Source of the DNA: Thalassobellus citreus
Lineage (GTDB): Bacteria; Bacteroidota; Bacteroidia; Flavobacteriales; Flavobacteriaceae
NCBI RefSeq assembly: GCF_044385915.1
Contig: NZ_JBISCC010000124.1
Coordinates: forward strand, 186,001 to 250,000
Reading direction: 5' to 3'
DNA length: 64,000 nucleotides
Below, one piece after another: positions 16,563 through 25,153 of this stretch (position 1 is its first letter; each line of letters begins with the position of its first letter). Both the position numbers and the translations under genes were made by a program. The notes under the pieces were generated by a model. It did no database searches and was not told the DNA's origin. It saw nothing but the letters and a program-made list of their open reading frames with translations.

Positions 16563-16649
16563 GCGTTAGGGATTGAAGCATTGTTGGAGCTCTCCCGATT
16601 TTTTCATCGGGAAGCGACTGCAGAAAGCCCGACCCGATAGGGGTAACGC
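16563..16649. repeat. 87-bp intergenic element with inverted ends and internal hairpin
   Basis: The element begins GCGTTAGGGATTGAAGC and ends GGGGTAACGC, so its termini GCGTTA and TAACGC are inverted repeats. Inside are a CCCGAT/ATCGGG hairpin (16594-16599 and 16606-16611) and the segment GAAGCGACTGCAGAAAGCCC. It is much richer in GC than its surroundings. I recognise this from memory as a dispersed, probably non-coding mobile element of Flavobacteriaceae genomes (REP/MITE-like). Only one copy is in this window, between two convergent genes. Confidence 0.6.
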
Positions 16650-16660
16650 CCAAATAAAAA

Positions 16661-17044
16661 TTATTTTTTAGCTAAATCTTTGTTGTAATGAATAAAGAAG
16701 TTTATCCATATATTTCTTGAAAGCCTCAAAATTATTGGTAGAAAAACAATTAAAGTTAAAATAATAGACACAAAGACGATATTAATGCTAGCTTTAAAAA
16801 AATAAAATGAAATTATAAAGGCTGCTACAGCAAAGGCAATACCAACAGCGTAGCTAACATACATAGCGCCGTAAAAAAAAGAAGGTTCAATTCTGTATTT
16901 CGTTTGGCAATTACTACAGGTTTCATGCATGTCTAAAACTGAAGAAAATTTGTAAAGATTCTTGTTTTTGTACATAGATTCTTCGTGGCACTTAGGGCAA
17001 GAGCCTGTTAAAATACTATGTAATTTTGTTCCTTTTTTAAACAT
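16661..17044 (-). CDS. DUF983 family membrane protein
   Basis: Start placed at MFKKGTKLHSILTGSCPKC (17044); a TTG nine codons upstream is less likely. The protein has about 127 residues, with two CxxC pairs (CPKC and CSNC) near residues 16 and 47 forming a zinc-ribbon-like head, then EPSFFYGAMYVSYAVGIAFA and two hydrophobic helices (about residues 64-85 and 90-113). This is the DUF983 pattern; the biochemical role is unknown. It converges with the flavoprotein gene and diverges from the ABC-F gene. Confidence 0.85.
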   Translation of the reverse strand: MFKKGTKLHSILTGSCPKCHEESMYKNKNLYKFSSVLDMHETCSNCQTKYRIEPSFFYGAMYVSYAVGIAFAVAAFIISFYFFKASINIVFVSIILTLIVFLPIILRLSRNIWINFFIHYNKDLAKK

Positions 17045-17129
17045 ATTTTTAATGTATTTTTGCAATCTCAATTATAGAGCAAAAATAAGATTTTAATAAT
17101 TAAAGCTCTGTAGCTTAAGTTACATTTCT

Positions 17130-19043
17130 ATGATGAACATTCATAATTTATCGGTTTCATTCCAAGGGGAATACCTATTTGAAGATATTACATTTAAACT
17201 TGGTAATGGCGATAGAATAGGCCTTATTGGAAAAAATGGTGCTGGTAAATCTACCATGTTAAAGATTTTATCTAAAGAGATGGAGCCTGATACAGGTCAG
17301 ATTGCAGCAGATAAAGAACTTAAAATTGGTTTTTTAAAGCAGGATATAGATTTTATTTTAGGAAGAACGGTCTTGGAAGAAGCCTACGAAGCTTTTATAG
17401 AGATTAAAGAATTAGAAGCTAAAATGGAAGCTGTTAATACGCAAATGGCAGAGCGTACAGATTATGAAAGTGACGGCTACCATCAATTAATGATAGATGT
17501 TAATGAGCTTCAACATCAATATGAAATTTTAGGAGGTTACAATTATCAAGGTAATACTGAAAAAATCCTTCAAGGCTTAGGTTTTAAAAGAGAAGATTTT
17601 AATAAACTTACCGATACGTTTTCTGGTGGTTGGCGTATGCGTATTGAATTGGCTAAATTATTACTTCAAGATAACGATATTTTACTTTTAGATGAGCCAA
17701 CAAACCATTTAGATATCGAATCTATTATTTGGTTAGAAGGGTTTTTAAAAGGGTATACAGGAGCCGTAGCGATAGTATCGCACGATAAAATGTTTTTAGA
17801 TAATGTAACCAATAGAACCATTGAGATTTCGTTAGGAAGGATTTATGATTACCCTAAACCATACTCAAAATACTTGGTGCTTAGAGAAGAATTGAGAACG
17901 CAGCAGTTGGCATCTCAAAAAAATCAGCAAAAGCAAATTGAACAAACAGAAAAGCTGATTGAGAAGTTTAGAGCTAAAGCTTCTAAAGCTACTATGGCGC
18001 AATCGCTTATTAAGAAATTAGATAAAATTGATAGAATTGAGGTTGATGAAGATGATAATAGTGTGATGACACTTAACTTCCCGGTGTCTATTACTCCAGG
18101 AAAGGTTGTTGTTGAAACCGAAAACGTGTCAAAAAATTATGGTGATAATCAGGTTTTAGAAAATATAGATTTACTTATTGAGCGAGATACCAAAACGGCA
18201 TTTGTTGGACAAAACGGACAAGGAAAATCTACTTTAGCTAAGATTTTTGTTGGAGATATTAAGTATGATGGCCTTTTAAAGCTAGGACATAATGTACAGG
18301 TTGGATATTTTGCTCAAAATCAAGCAGAGTATTTAGATGGGAGTAAAACGGTATTAGACACCATGATTGATGCCGCTAATGAAACGAATAGAAGTAAAGT
18401 AAGAGATATATTAGGATCGTTTTTGTTTAGAGGAGAAGAAGCAGATAAATATGTGCGTGTGCTTTCTGGAGGTGAACGTAACCGTTTAGCATTAGCTAAA
18501 TTAATGCTTCAACCATTTAATGTTTTAATAATGGATGAGCCAACAAATCACTTAGATATAAAATCTAAAAATGTTTTAAAAGAAGCATTAATACGATTTG
18601 AAGGTACTTTAATTTTAGTTTCTCACGATCGTGATTTTTTACAAGGATTAACTAGTAGTGTTTACGAATTTAAAGATCATAAAGTAAAAGAGTATTTAGG
18701 GGATATTGATTATTATTTAGAGCAACGTAAAGTTGAAAATTTACGTGAAGTTGAAAAAAGAACGGTTGTAAAGAAAGAAGCTCCTAAAGAAAAGAAACAA
18801 CAATCTTACGAAGATCAAAAAAAGATCAAATCTTTAAATAATAAATTGAGTAATGTTGAGTCTAAAATAAATGACTTAGAGCGAGAATTAAAAGCTATAG
18901 ATGTATCGCTTGAGATTAATTATGAAGAAGTTTCGTCTCAACCAAATTTCTTTGATAATTATCAAAAAAAGAAAGCAGATTTACAAGTTTTTATGCAAAA
19001 ATGGGAAGACATTCAACTGGAAATTGAGCAGTTGGTCGATTAG
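17130..19043 (+). CDS. ABC-F family ATPase (Uup/EttA-like)
   Basis: A cytosolic twin-ATPase without transmembrane segments, the class that binds the ribosome E site and relieves translational stalling. First domain: Walker A GLIGKNGAGKST near residues 31-42, signature FSGGWRMR, Walker B LLLLDEPTNHLDIES. Second domain: FVGQNGQGKST near 358, signature LSGGERNRLALAKL, LIMDEPTNHLDIKS. The linker between them (about residues 240-320) is helical and charged, and a C-terminal coiled coil covers about 560-637. This layout fits Uup or a related flavobacterial ABC-F; the exact subfamily needs phylogeny. No antibiotic-resistance role is implied. Confidence 0.93.
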   Translation: MMNIHNLSVSFQGEYLFEDITFKLGNGDRIGLIGKNGAGKSTMLKILSKEMEPDTGQIAADKELKIGFLKQDIDFILGRTVLEEAYEAFIEIKELEAKMEAVNTQMAERTDYESDGYHQLMIDVNELQHQYEILGGYNYQGNTEKILQGLGFKREDFNKLTDTFSGGWRMRIELAKLLLQDNDILLLDEPTNHLDIESIIWLEGFLKGYTGAVAIVSHDKMFLDNVTNRTIEISLGRIYDYPKPYSKYLVLREELRTQQLASQKNQQKQIEQTEKLIEKFRAKASKATMAQSLIKKLDKIDRIEVDEDDNSVMTLNFPVSITPGKVVVETENVSKNYGDNQVLENIDLLIERDTKTAFVGQNGQGKSTLAKIFVGDIKYDGLLKLGHNVQVGYFAQNQAEYLDGSKTVLDTMIDAANETNRSKVRDILGSFLFRGEEADKYVRVLSGGERNRLALAKLMLQPFNVLIMDEPTNHLDIKSKNVLKEALIRFEGTLILVSHDRDFLQGLTSSVYEFKDHKVKEYLGDIDYYLEQRKVENLREVEKRTVVKKEAPKEKKQQSYEDQKKIKSLNNKLSNVESKINDLERELKAIDVSLEINYEEVSSQPNFFDNYQKKKADLQVFMQKWEDIQLEIEQLVD

Positions 19044-19102
19044 TAATTGTTAAAATTTAATGCATTTCATCGAATAAAATGGTTTTTAGTCTGCATCTAG
19101 AG

Positions 19103-19110
19103 TATCTTCG
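19103..19110 (+). promoter_or_regulatory. Predicted -7 box for the leucine-rich-repeat gene
   Basis: TATCTTCG is one base from TAnnTTTG and lies 29 bases before the ATG at 19140. Confidence 0.35.
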
Positions 19111-19139
19111 CTTAAGAATTAATCCCAAATTTATTCAAA

Positions 19140-19964
19140 ATGAAAAACTTAAAACTTATAGCTGTATTTTTCTTTGTTACAGTATACTCTTTTGCAAACG
19201 TATCTTCAAATGATAAAGATGCCTTAATTGCATTATATAATGCTACTAATGGTGCCGAGTGGAACTCTACTTGGGACTTAAATACTTCAATTGATACATG
19301 GTATGGTGTTAAAATTGAAAATAATAAGGTTGTTGAAATTAATTTGCAGTTCAATAACTTACAAGGAACTTTACCACAAGAAATAGGAAGCTTAGTTAGT
19401 TTAAGAAAGATTAATCTAGGTTTTAACAAATTAGAAGGAACTATTCCTTCGTCTATAAAGAATTTAAAAGAATTAACATCTTTAGAATTATTTATGAATA
19501 GACTTGAAGGCCATATTCCTTCAGAATTAGGTGAATTAAAAAAATTAGAAGCTTTAAAATTATATAGTAATAAGTTCGAAGGAAATATTCCTCAATCTTT
19601 AATGGGGCTAACCAATTTAAAAGAACTTTTATTAGGAAGTAATTTTTTAACAGGAACTATTCCAAATGATATTTATGTTTTATCTAAACTAGAAAAACTT
19701 AGTTTGATGGATAATAAATTAGAAGGAGAGATTCCAGTAGAAATTGCTCAATTAACTAATTTAGAAGAGTTAATTTTATCTACTAATAAGCTTACTGGTG
19801 ATTTACCATTAGAGTTTATGAATTTATCTAATTTAAATACTATCATGGTTAGTGATAATAATTTAAATCAAGAGTACATAAGTGTTTCAGGTAAAAACCC
19901 TCCTACTTTAATGATGACTGAAATGCAGAATGCTACTGCAACAATGGATATTGAAAAAGAATAA
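19140..19964 (+). CDS. Secreted leucine-rich-repeat protein
   Basis: A 274-residue exported protein: signal peptide MKNLKLIAVFFFVTVYSFA, then a cap-like SNDKDALIALYNATNGAEW, then about seven to eight repeats of the plant-type pattern LxxLxLxxNxLxGxIPxxIGxL (for example LVSLRKINLGFNKLEGTIPS, LTSLELFMNRLEGHIPSELG, LEELILSTNKLTGDLPLEF). No T9SS sorting domain or lipobox is seen, so it is probably periplasmic or released. LRRs bind protein or glycan ligands; the ligand here is unknown. The gene is monocistronic with its own promoter and terminator. Confidence 0.85.
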   Translation: MKNLKLIAVFFFVTVYSFANVSSNDKDALIALYNATNGAEWNSTWDLNTSIDTWYGVKIENNKVVEINLQFNNLQGTLPQEIGSLVSLRKINLGFNKLEGTIPSSIKNLKELTSLELFMNRLEGHIPSELGELKKLEALKLYSNKFEGNIPQSLMGLTNLKELLLGSNFLTGTIPNDIYVLSKLEKLSLMDNKLEGEIPVEIAQLTNLEELILSTNKLTGDLPLEFMNLSNLNTIMVSDNNLNQEYISVSGKNPPTLMMTEMQNATATMDIEKE

Positions 19965-19994
19965 TTTAGTAAAGTTTTATAAATTTAGTTGAAG

Positions 19995-20029
19995 AAAGCA
20001 GATAGCATATAATGTCTATCTGCTTTTTT
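19995..20029 (+). terminator. Terminator after the LRR gene
   Basis: AAAGCAGATAG (19995-20005) pairs perfectly with CTATCTGCTTT (20016-20026) across a ten-base loop and continues into a short T-run. Confidence 0.8.
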
Positions 20030-20192
20030 ATTTTAAGCTATATTTTATATGTTCTTATTGTTGGGAAAGTATCTACGTGTTACTTGATAGTTCAATTTGT
20101 AACCCAATAAAAGCAAAAATTAAGTTTATTAATTTGGAATTAGTACATTTTCAGGTAGATAACATTTAACTATAATATTTTATAAATTTATG

Positions 20193-20224
20193 TTTGTAGA
20201 AACCTAAAAATGATTGTATATTTG
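20193..20224 (+). promoter_or_regulatory. Predicted promoter of tRNA-fMet
   Basis: TTTG at 20193-20196 and TATATTTG at 20217-20224 are spaced by 20 bases, an almost ideal flavobacterial promoter. Transcription would begin near 20231, leaving a 5' leader of about 65 bases before the tRNA. Confidence 0.6.
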
Positions 20225-20296
20225 CAGTCCGAAATAATTTGGTCGGTATTATGAGCCGAAAGTTAAAAGCTAAGTAAGTTGTTTTAGGAATTATAT

Positions 20297-20369
<73 letters not shown>

Positions 20370-20381
20370 CTAGAAAAACCA

Positions 20382-20412
20382 AGCCTTTCAAGAAATTGAA
20401 AGGCTTTTTTTT
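20382..20412 (+). terminator. Terminator after tRNA-fMet
   Basis: AGCCTTTCAA (20382-20391) and TTGAAAGGCT (20396-20405) pair perfectly around a four-base loop and end in eight Ts. Confidence 0.85.
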
Positions 20413-20485
20413 ATTTCTCTGTACAGCATGTGTACAACAAATTGAAGGATCAAGGGATCAAGTCCAAAACTTGAGGGATTTTAGA

Positions 20486-20635
20486 TTAGGCAAAAATTGA
20501 AGTAAGTCTAAAGAGAAAATATACGTTCCTAACGCCTCTAAATTGTGCTCTAAAAGCCTTTATTTTGGCATTTAAGGATTCAGCAGAGGCATTAGTACTT
20601 CGGTTATCAAAATAGTAGAGTATATTCTTATAGTG
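20486..20635 (-). pseudogene. C-terminal remnant of an ISL3-like transposase
   Basis: Reading the minus strand from 20635 to the stop codon at 20486-20488 gives about 49 residues including YYFDNRSTNASAESLNAKIK and AFRAQFRGVRNVYFLFRL, ending TSIFA. This is the very conserved C-terminal end of DDE transposases of the ISL3/ISAon1 type, known from memory. Nothing recognisable of the catalytic core is present upstream: the frame hits a stop codon about 11 codons before the HYKN segment. It is therefore a truncated pseudogene, not a functional element. Confidence 0.85.
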
Positions 20636-20663
20636 TATTGACGAATCAAGACCAAAAGTTGTG

Positions 20664-20760
20664 TTTTAGCAAAAAGTCTAATTAATCTTAAAAGAAAGAG
20701 TTCTACATTTTTACACCTTTAAAGGCTTTTGTCTTTGCGTTGAATTTTATCCTAGCAATT
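20664..20760 (-). pseudogene. Second, frameshifted transposase C-terminal remnant
   Basis: Immediately upstream (minus strand) of the first remnant, the sequence reads IARIKFNAKTKAFKGVK and, after a one-base frameshift in a run of five As, NVELFLLRLIRLFA. This matches the same C-terminal segment (LNAKIKAFRAQFRGVRNVYF and LFRLTSIFA) with more changes and lacks the FR residues between AFR and GVR. It looks like an older decayed copy of a related transposase into whose end a second element inserted. Alignment was done by eye. Confidence 0.55.
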
Positions 20761-20884
20761 ACTTTAATTAAAAAGAAGTCGAAGACTAAATAATTTTGCT
20801 ATTATTTTGGAAAGCAACTATAAAGTGGTTTATTGTATTTGCTAATCTATAGTAGCTTTTAAAATATTTAAGTTTTAAGACAAT

Positions 20885-23800
20885 ATGACTATAAACAGTA
20901 AACGTGAAATATCTTTTTCGATGTTTAACAATCAAATTTTGAAAATTTCGAAACCATTTTTTTATTTTTTCATACTATTTATTTTAAGTATAAATCTGTG
21001 CAATAGTCAATCACAATCTGTATTTAAAAAAATCAATCAATCTTCAGGGTTATCCAATGAAGGGATTATTTGTTTAGAAAAAGAAAAAGATGGATTTGTA
21101 TGGATTGGAACTAGAAATGGATTAAATAGATATGATGGATTAGGAGTAAGAGTTTATAATAAAAAAAATAGTAATCTTAATTCTAATGATATTTCAGATT
21201 TATTAATTGATAAAAAGAATAGGCTTTGGATTACAACTCTTGGCGGTGGGCTAAATTATTATAATGCAGATAAAGATTCTTTTGAAGTTTTTAAATCAAA
21301 TGTAAATGAACCAAATTCCCTGCTGTCAAATCATATAACAACGGCTATTGAAGATTCTAAAGGTCAAATTTGGTTAGGAACAGAAAAGGGGCTGTGTAAA
21401 TTAGACCCGGAAACTAAAAAGTTTACGTCGTATACCCATCAGTTAAATGCAAATCAATCTAAAAGGAGCAATAGTATTACTAGTATTTATGAAGATAAAA
21501 ATGGTGATTTATGGATTGGTACTTTTGGTAAAGGCTTGTTTGTTTTTGATATAATTGAAGAGAAGTTTCAACAAATAATTTCTGAACAAACTCAAATTTC
21601 AGATTTCATATATACCATTTCAGCTTTAAATTCAGATAAAATTTTAATAGGAACAAATGGAAGTGGGTTGTTATTAGTTGATATAGCAACATTGAAGTTA
21701 TCAGATTTTTTCAAAGAAAACCTATCTCTAAAACAAGAAATAAATATTGTTCGTTCTATAAAAAAAGACAGTAAAGATAATTTATGGATTGGTACCGACG
21801 GTAATGGTGTTTTCGAGATTCAATACCCAAATGGAAAGCAACCAATAGTTCACAATTATTTGTATAATGCTCAATTAGAATCGTCACTTTCTGGAAATGC
21901 TATTTATGAGATTATGGAAGATGATGATGCTAATATTTGGTTTGGTACAGCGTGGAACGGAATAAGTATTCTAGATAAAAAGCATACAAATGAAACTTTA
22001 TATAGTGATATAGTTGGACTAAATCCATCACCAGTATTATCCATTTACAAAAATAATACTAAGCTTTATCTTGGGCTTGATGGTGAAGGTTTAACGGTTT
22101 ACAATACTGATTCGGAAAAGGTTAAATACTATAATAAAAAAAAGAATTATTCATCTATTAAAGCGAATTACATTCAGAAAATAATAGAAACCAAAAACGG
22201 AGATGTTTGGTTAGGCACTTTTTCAAATGGATTGATAAAGTTTAATGAACAAAGGAATGAAACCCTTCAGTATAAACATGAGTTTAACAATACCAACTCT
22301 ATCAGTTTTGATGATGTAAGAGATATTATAGAAGACAAGAATAATAATTTATGGCTTGCTACTTGGGGAGGCGGTATAAATTATTTTAATCCTACTGATG
22401 AATCTTTTATAAATTATAGAGAAAATACGAAAGCTTTAAATAGTGATAATGTTATTGATTTAGAGCCTGATGGAGATAAATTATGGATCGCTACTTTTGG
22501 TGGTGGCTTAAATGTTTTTGATACAAAAACTAAAACGTCCAATTTTTATACACATAAAGAGCAAGATTCTACAACATTAAGTAGTAATAACATTTTTTCA
22601 TTATTTAAAGATTCAAAAAACTATTTATGGATTGGCACTTTTGGTGAAGGCATCAATCGAATGAACCTGCAAACCAACCAAATTGAACGTTTTGAAAATA
22701 TTGAAGAAATAAAATACTTTACAATTACTGGTATTATTGAAGATGATAATCAAACTATTTGGTTTAGTACAAAACAAGGTGTCATCAATTATAGTTATCA
22801 AACAAATAAATTTAATTCCTTTCCTAATCTAACTGGCGAATTTCATATTAATTCCATTTTTAAAGACGAACAAGGGTTGCTTTATTTTGGAGGAATGAAT
22901 GATGTTTTAAAGATTAATCCTAAAACTGTAAAAATAAATAGAACACAACCAAAGGTTAAAATAACAAGTTTTAAATTATTCAATAAAGAGGTTAAAATAG
23001 AAGAACATGGTGTTTTAGAAAAGAATATAATCTTAGAAGATGAAATTACACTTAAACACAATCAAGATGTTTTAACCTTTGAATTTTCTGCATTACAATT
23101 TCCATTTTCAAATACTTGCGAATATGCAATTAAAATGGAAAATTTTGACGAAACGTGGCGGTATATTGGGAAGGATAGAACGGCAACCTATACTAATTTG
23201 TCTCCAGGAAATTACATATTTAAAGTAAAGAGTAAAGAAATAGGCAGTAATTGGGGAGACTCATATACTTCCGTCGATATACATATTTTAAACCCTTATT
23301 GGCTAAAATGGGGGGCATTTTTAATTTATGGTGCCATATTAATATTTTTATTTTATTTATTTAGAAAATATACTATTGGTTGGGAACGCATGAAATCTAA
23401 TTTAGAATTCGAAAAACTGAACCATGAAAAAGATAATGAGCTTTATAATTTAAAACAGCAATTTTTTACTAATATTTCACATGAAATTAGAACGCCTGTA
23501 ACGCTTATATTAAGTTCTATTAACCGATTATTTGATAAGGGTGGTGTATTAGAAAAAAAGCATGCAAATGCGGCTCATGTAATTAAAAAAAGTAGTGATA
23601 ATTTATTGCAATTAGTAAATGAATTATTAGATATTAGAAAGTTAGAAACTAATGAAATGCAATTACGAGTTACTAAAGAAGAGTTTGTTTCGTATTGTAA
23701 AGAAATATTTTTATCGTTTTCAGAGATTGCTTTAGATAGAAATATTGAATATACTTTTGAAGCTGAAACTGATAAGATTGAATTGTGGTTTGACAAAAAT

Positions 23801-24991
23801 CAGTTAGAAAAGGTTATCTATAATATATTAACCAACGCTTTTAAATTCACAAAAAATAAAGGAGAAGTTCAAGTTAAAATAGAGCATAATAAAAGCCATG
23901 TATATGTTTTTATTAAAGATTCAGGTATTGGTATGACAGATGTGTTTTTATCAAAAATATTTAATCGCTTTTATCAAGAAAAAGTTGCTGAAACAATAGA
24001 AAAACCAGGTTTTGGTCTTGGATTATCAATTTCTAAAGAAATTATAAACCTTCACAAAGGAGATATTAATGTTGAAAGTAAAAAAGGAGTAGGGAGTACA
24101 TTTGAAGTTAAATTGCTTAAGGATAAAAAACACTTTTCTAATAATGTTATTATAATTGAAGATGATTTTGAATCTAGTTATAAAGAGGATAAAAAAACAA
24201 AAGCTCTAAAAACAGAAAAGTCTAATACAAAAAAAGCGAGCATATTAATTGTAGAAGATAACATAGAAATACAAAATTATTTAAAGGAAATATTGATTGA
24301 TGATTATATCGTGTTACAAGCTTCGAATGGAGAAGAAGGTATGGCACGTGCAATAGATACGTTTCCAGATTTAATAATTAGTGATATTATGATGCCAATA
24401 ATGGATGGTCTAGAATTCACTAAAAAGATGAAATTAAATTCTAATACAAGTCATATTCCTATCGTGCTTCTAACAGCAAGAACGACTCCAAAAAACAAAA
24501 TGGAAGGATTTGAAACTGGAGCAGATGAATATATAACAAAACCTTTTGATGAAGATTTACTTAAAACGAGAATAAGTAATTTATTAAACAATAGAAAACG
24601 ACTTAAAAATAAGTTTAAAAACGAAAGTATACTATCGCCTAACGAATTAGCTATTAATTCTGTAGATCAAGTATTTCTAGAAAAACTATATAAAGTTATA
24701 AATAGCAATTTAGAAACAAATAATTTAAAAGCAGAAATCATTTCAAAAGAGATTGGGATGAGCCATTCTGTTATGTATAAAAAAATTAAAGCACTAACAG
24801 GAATGTCTTATATTACTTTTGTTAGAGAATATAGATTATCCATTGCTAAACAATTAATAGAAGAGCTTGGTTATTCGGTATCCGAAGCTTGTTTTAAAGT
24901 CGGGTATTCCGATCGAAAATATTTTAGCAAACTTTTTAAACAAAAATTTAACGCCAATCCTTCAGAATTCATCAACAATAAAGACGCTTAA
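20885..24991 (+). CDS. Hybrid two-component system sensor/regulator (HTCS)
   Basis: One-protein sensor and transcription factor that typically controls a polysaccharide locus by binding an oligosaccharide in the periplasm. Order in the 1,368 residues: signal anchor (FFYFFILFILSINLC, to about residue 42), two-component-regulator propeller repeats with WIGT/WLGT strands (about 55-690), Y_Y_Y domain (about 730-800), transmembrane helix (about 808-828), HisKA with His866 in NISHEIRTPVTL, HATPase (about 960-1080), receiver with Asp1167 in IISDIMMPIMDGLEF, and an AraC-type HTH ending FKQKFNANPSEF. Met13 (20921) is an alternative start. It directly precedes the galactan SusCD locus on the same strand, its likely target; ligand probably a galacto-oligosaccharide (inference). 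Confidence 0.95.
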   Translation: MTINSKREISFSMFNNQILKISKPFFYFFILFILSINLCNSQSQSVFKKINQSSGLSNEGIICLEKEKDGFVWIGTRNGLNRYDGLGVRVYNKKNSNLNSNDISDLLIDKKNRLWITTLGGGLNYYNADKDSFEVFKSNVNEPNSLLSNHITTAIEDSKGQIWLGTEKGLCKLDPETKKFTSYTHQLNANQSKRSNSITSIYEDKNGDLWIGTFGKGLFVFDIIEEKFQQIISEQTQISDFIYTISALNSDKILIGTNGSGLLLVDIATLKLSDFFKENLSLKQEINIVRSIKKDSKDNLWIGTDGNGVFEIQYPNGKQPIVHNYLYNAQLESSLSGNAIYEIMEDDDANIWFGTAWNGISILDKKHTNETLYSDIVGLNPSPVLSIYKNNTKLYLGLDGEGLTVYNTDSEKVKYYNKKKNYSSIKANYIQKIIETKNGDVWLGTFSNGLIKFNEQRNETLQYKHEFNNTNSISFDDVRDIIEDKNNNLWLATWGGGINYFNPTDESFINYRENTKALNSDNVIDLEPDGDKLWIATFGGGLNVFDTKTKTSNFYTHKEQDSTTLSSNNIFSLFKDSKNYLWIGTFGEGINRMNLQTNQIERFENIEEIKYFTITGIIEDDNQTIWFSTKQGVINYSYQTNKFNSFPNLTGEFHINSIFKDEQGLLYFGGMNDVLKINPKTVKINRTQPKVKITSFKLFNKEVKIEEHGVLEKNIILEDEITLKHNQDVLTFEFSALQFPFSNTCEYAIKMENFDETWRYIGKDRTATYTNLSPGNYIFKVKSKEIGSNWGDSYTSVDIHILNPYWLKWGAFLIYGAILIFLFYLFRKYTIGWERMKSNLEFEKLNHEKDNELYNLKQQFFTNISHEIRTPVTLILSSINRLFDKGGVLEKKHANAAHVIKKSSDNLLQLVNELLDIRKLETNEMQLRVTKEEFVSYCKEIFLSFSEIALDRNIEYTFEAETDKIELWFDKNQLEKVIYNILTNAFKFTKNKGEVQVKIEHNKSHVYVFIKDSGIGMTDVFLSKIFNRFYQEKVAETIEKPGFGLGLSISKEIINLHKGDINVESKKGVGSTFEVKLLKDKKHFSNNVIIIEDDFESSYKEDKKTKALKTEKSNTKKASILIVEDNIEIQNYLKEILIDDYIVLQASNGEEGMARAIDTFPDLIISDIMMPIMDGLEFTKKMKLNSNTSHIPIVLLTARTTPKNKMEGFETGADEYITKPFDEDLLKTRISNLLNNRKRLKNKFKNESILSPNELAINSVDQVFLEKLYKVINSNLETNNLKAEIISKEIGMSHSVMYKKIKALTGMSYITFVREYRLSIAKQLIEELGYSVSEACFKVGYSDRKYFSKLFKQKFNANPSEFINNKDA

Positions 24992-25153
24992 TTGTAGATT
25001 TGATATTTTAGTCTCTAAAAACAGAAAAATAACGAGTTTCACACCTCTTCCTGATGAAACTGACCCACCTTCTTTTTTAGTTATATAAGTTACTTACACC
25101 TAGCTTAAGCCTTAAATAAGCTGCAACATAAACTTTACTAAACTAATTAAAGA

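Larger units (their letters stand above)
19965..20296. other. Intergenic region: terminator and tRNA promoter
   Basis: This 332-base gap holds the terminator of the LRR gene (19995-20029) and the promoter and leader of the tRNA (from 20193). The stretch 20030-20190 is AT-rich with no open frame, repeat or structure I can support. Confidence 0.6.
20413..20884. other. Intergenic region made of insertion-sequence debris
   Basis: Apart from the two transposase remnants listed separately, 20413-20485 includes AAATTGAAGGATCAAGGGAT followed by a CCAAAACTTGAGGGAT segment that looks like the terminal, non-coding end of an ISL3-like element. The stretch 20771-20884 is AT-rich with no supported feature; it must contain the promoter of the following regulator gene, but no TAnnTTTG box is convincing. 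Confidence 0.5.

Noticed and set aside
16563..16649. CRISPR-like repeat
   Set aside because: Only one copy is present, without spacers or cas genes. No CRISPR array was seen anywhere in the window.
25035..25061. AGTTTCA/TGAAACT inverted repeat between the HTCS and susC as a regulator site or IS end
   Set aside because: The arms are only seven bases, the spacer is 13 bases, and no partner copy or open frame supports an element.
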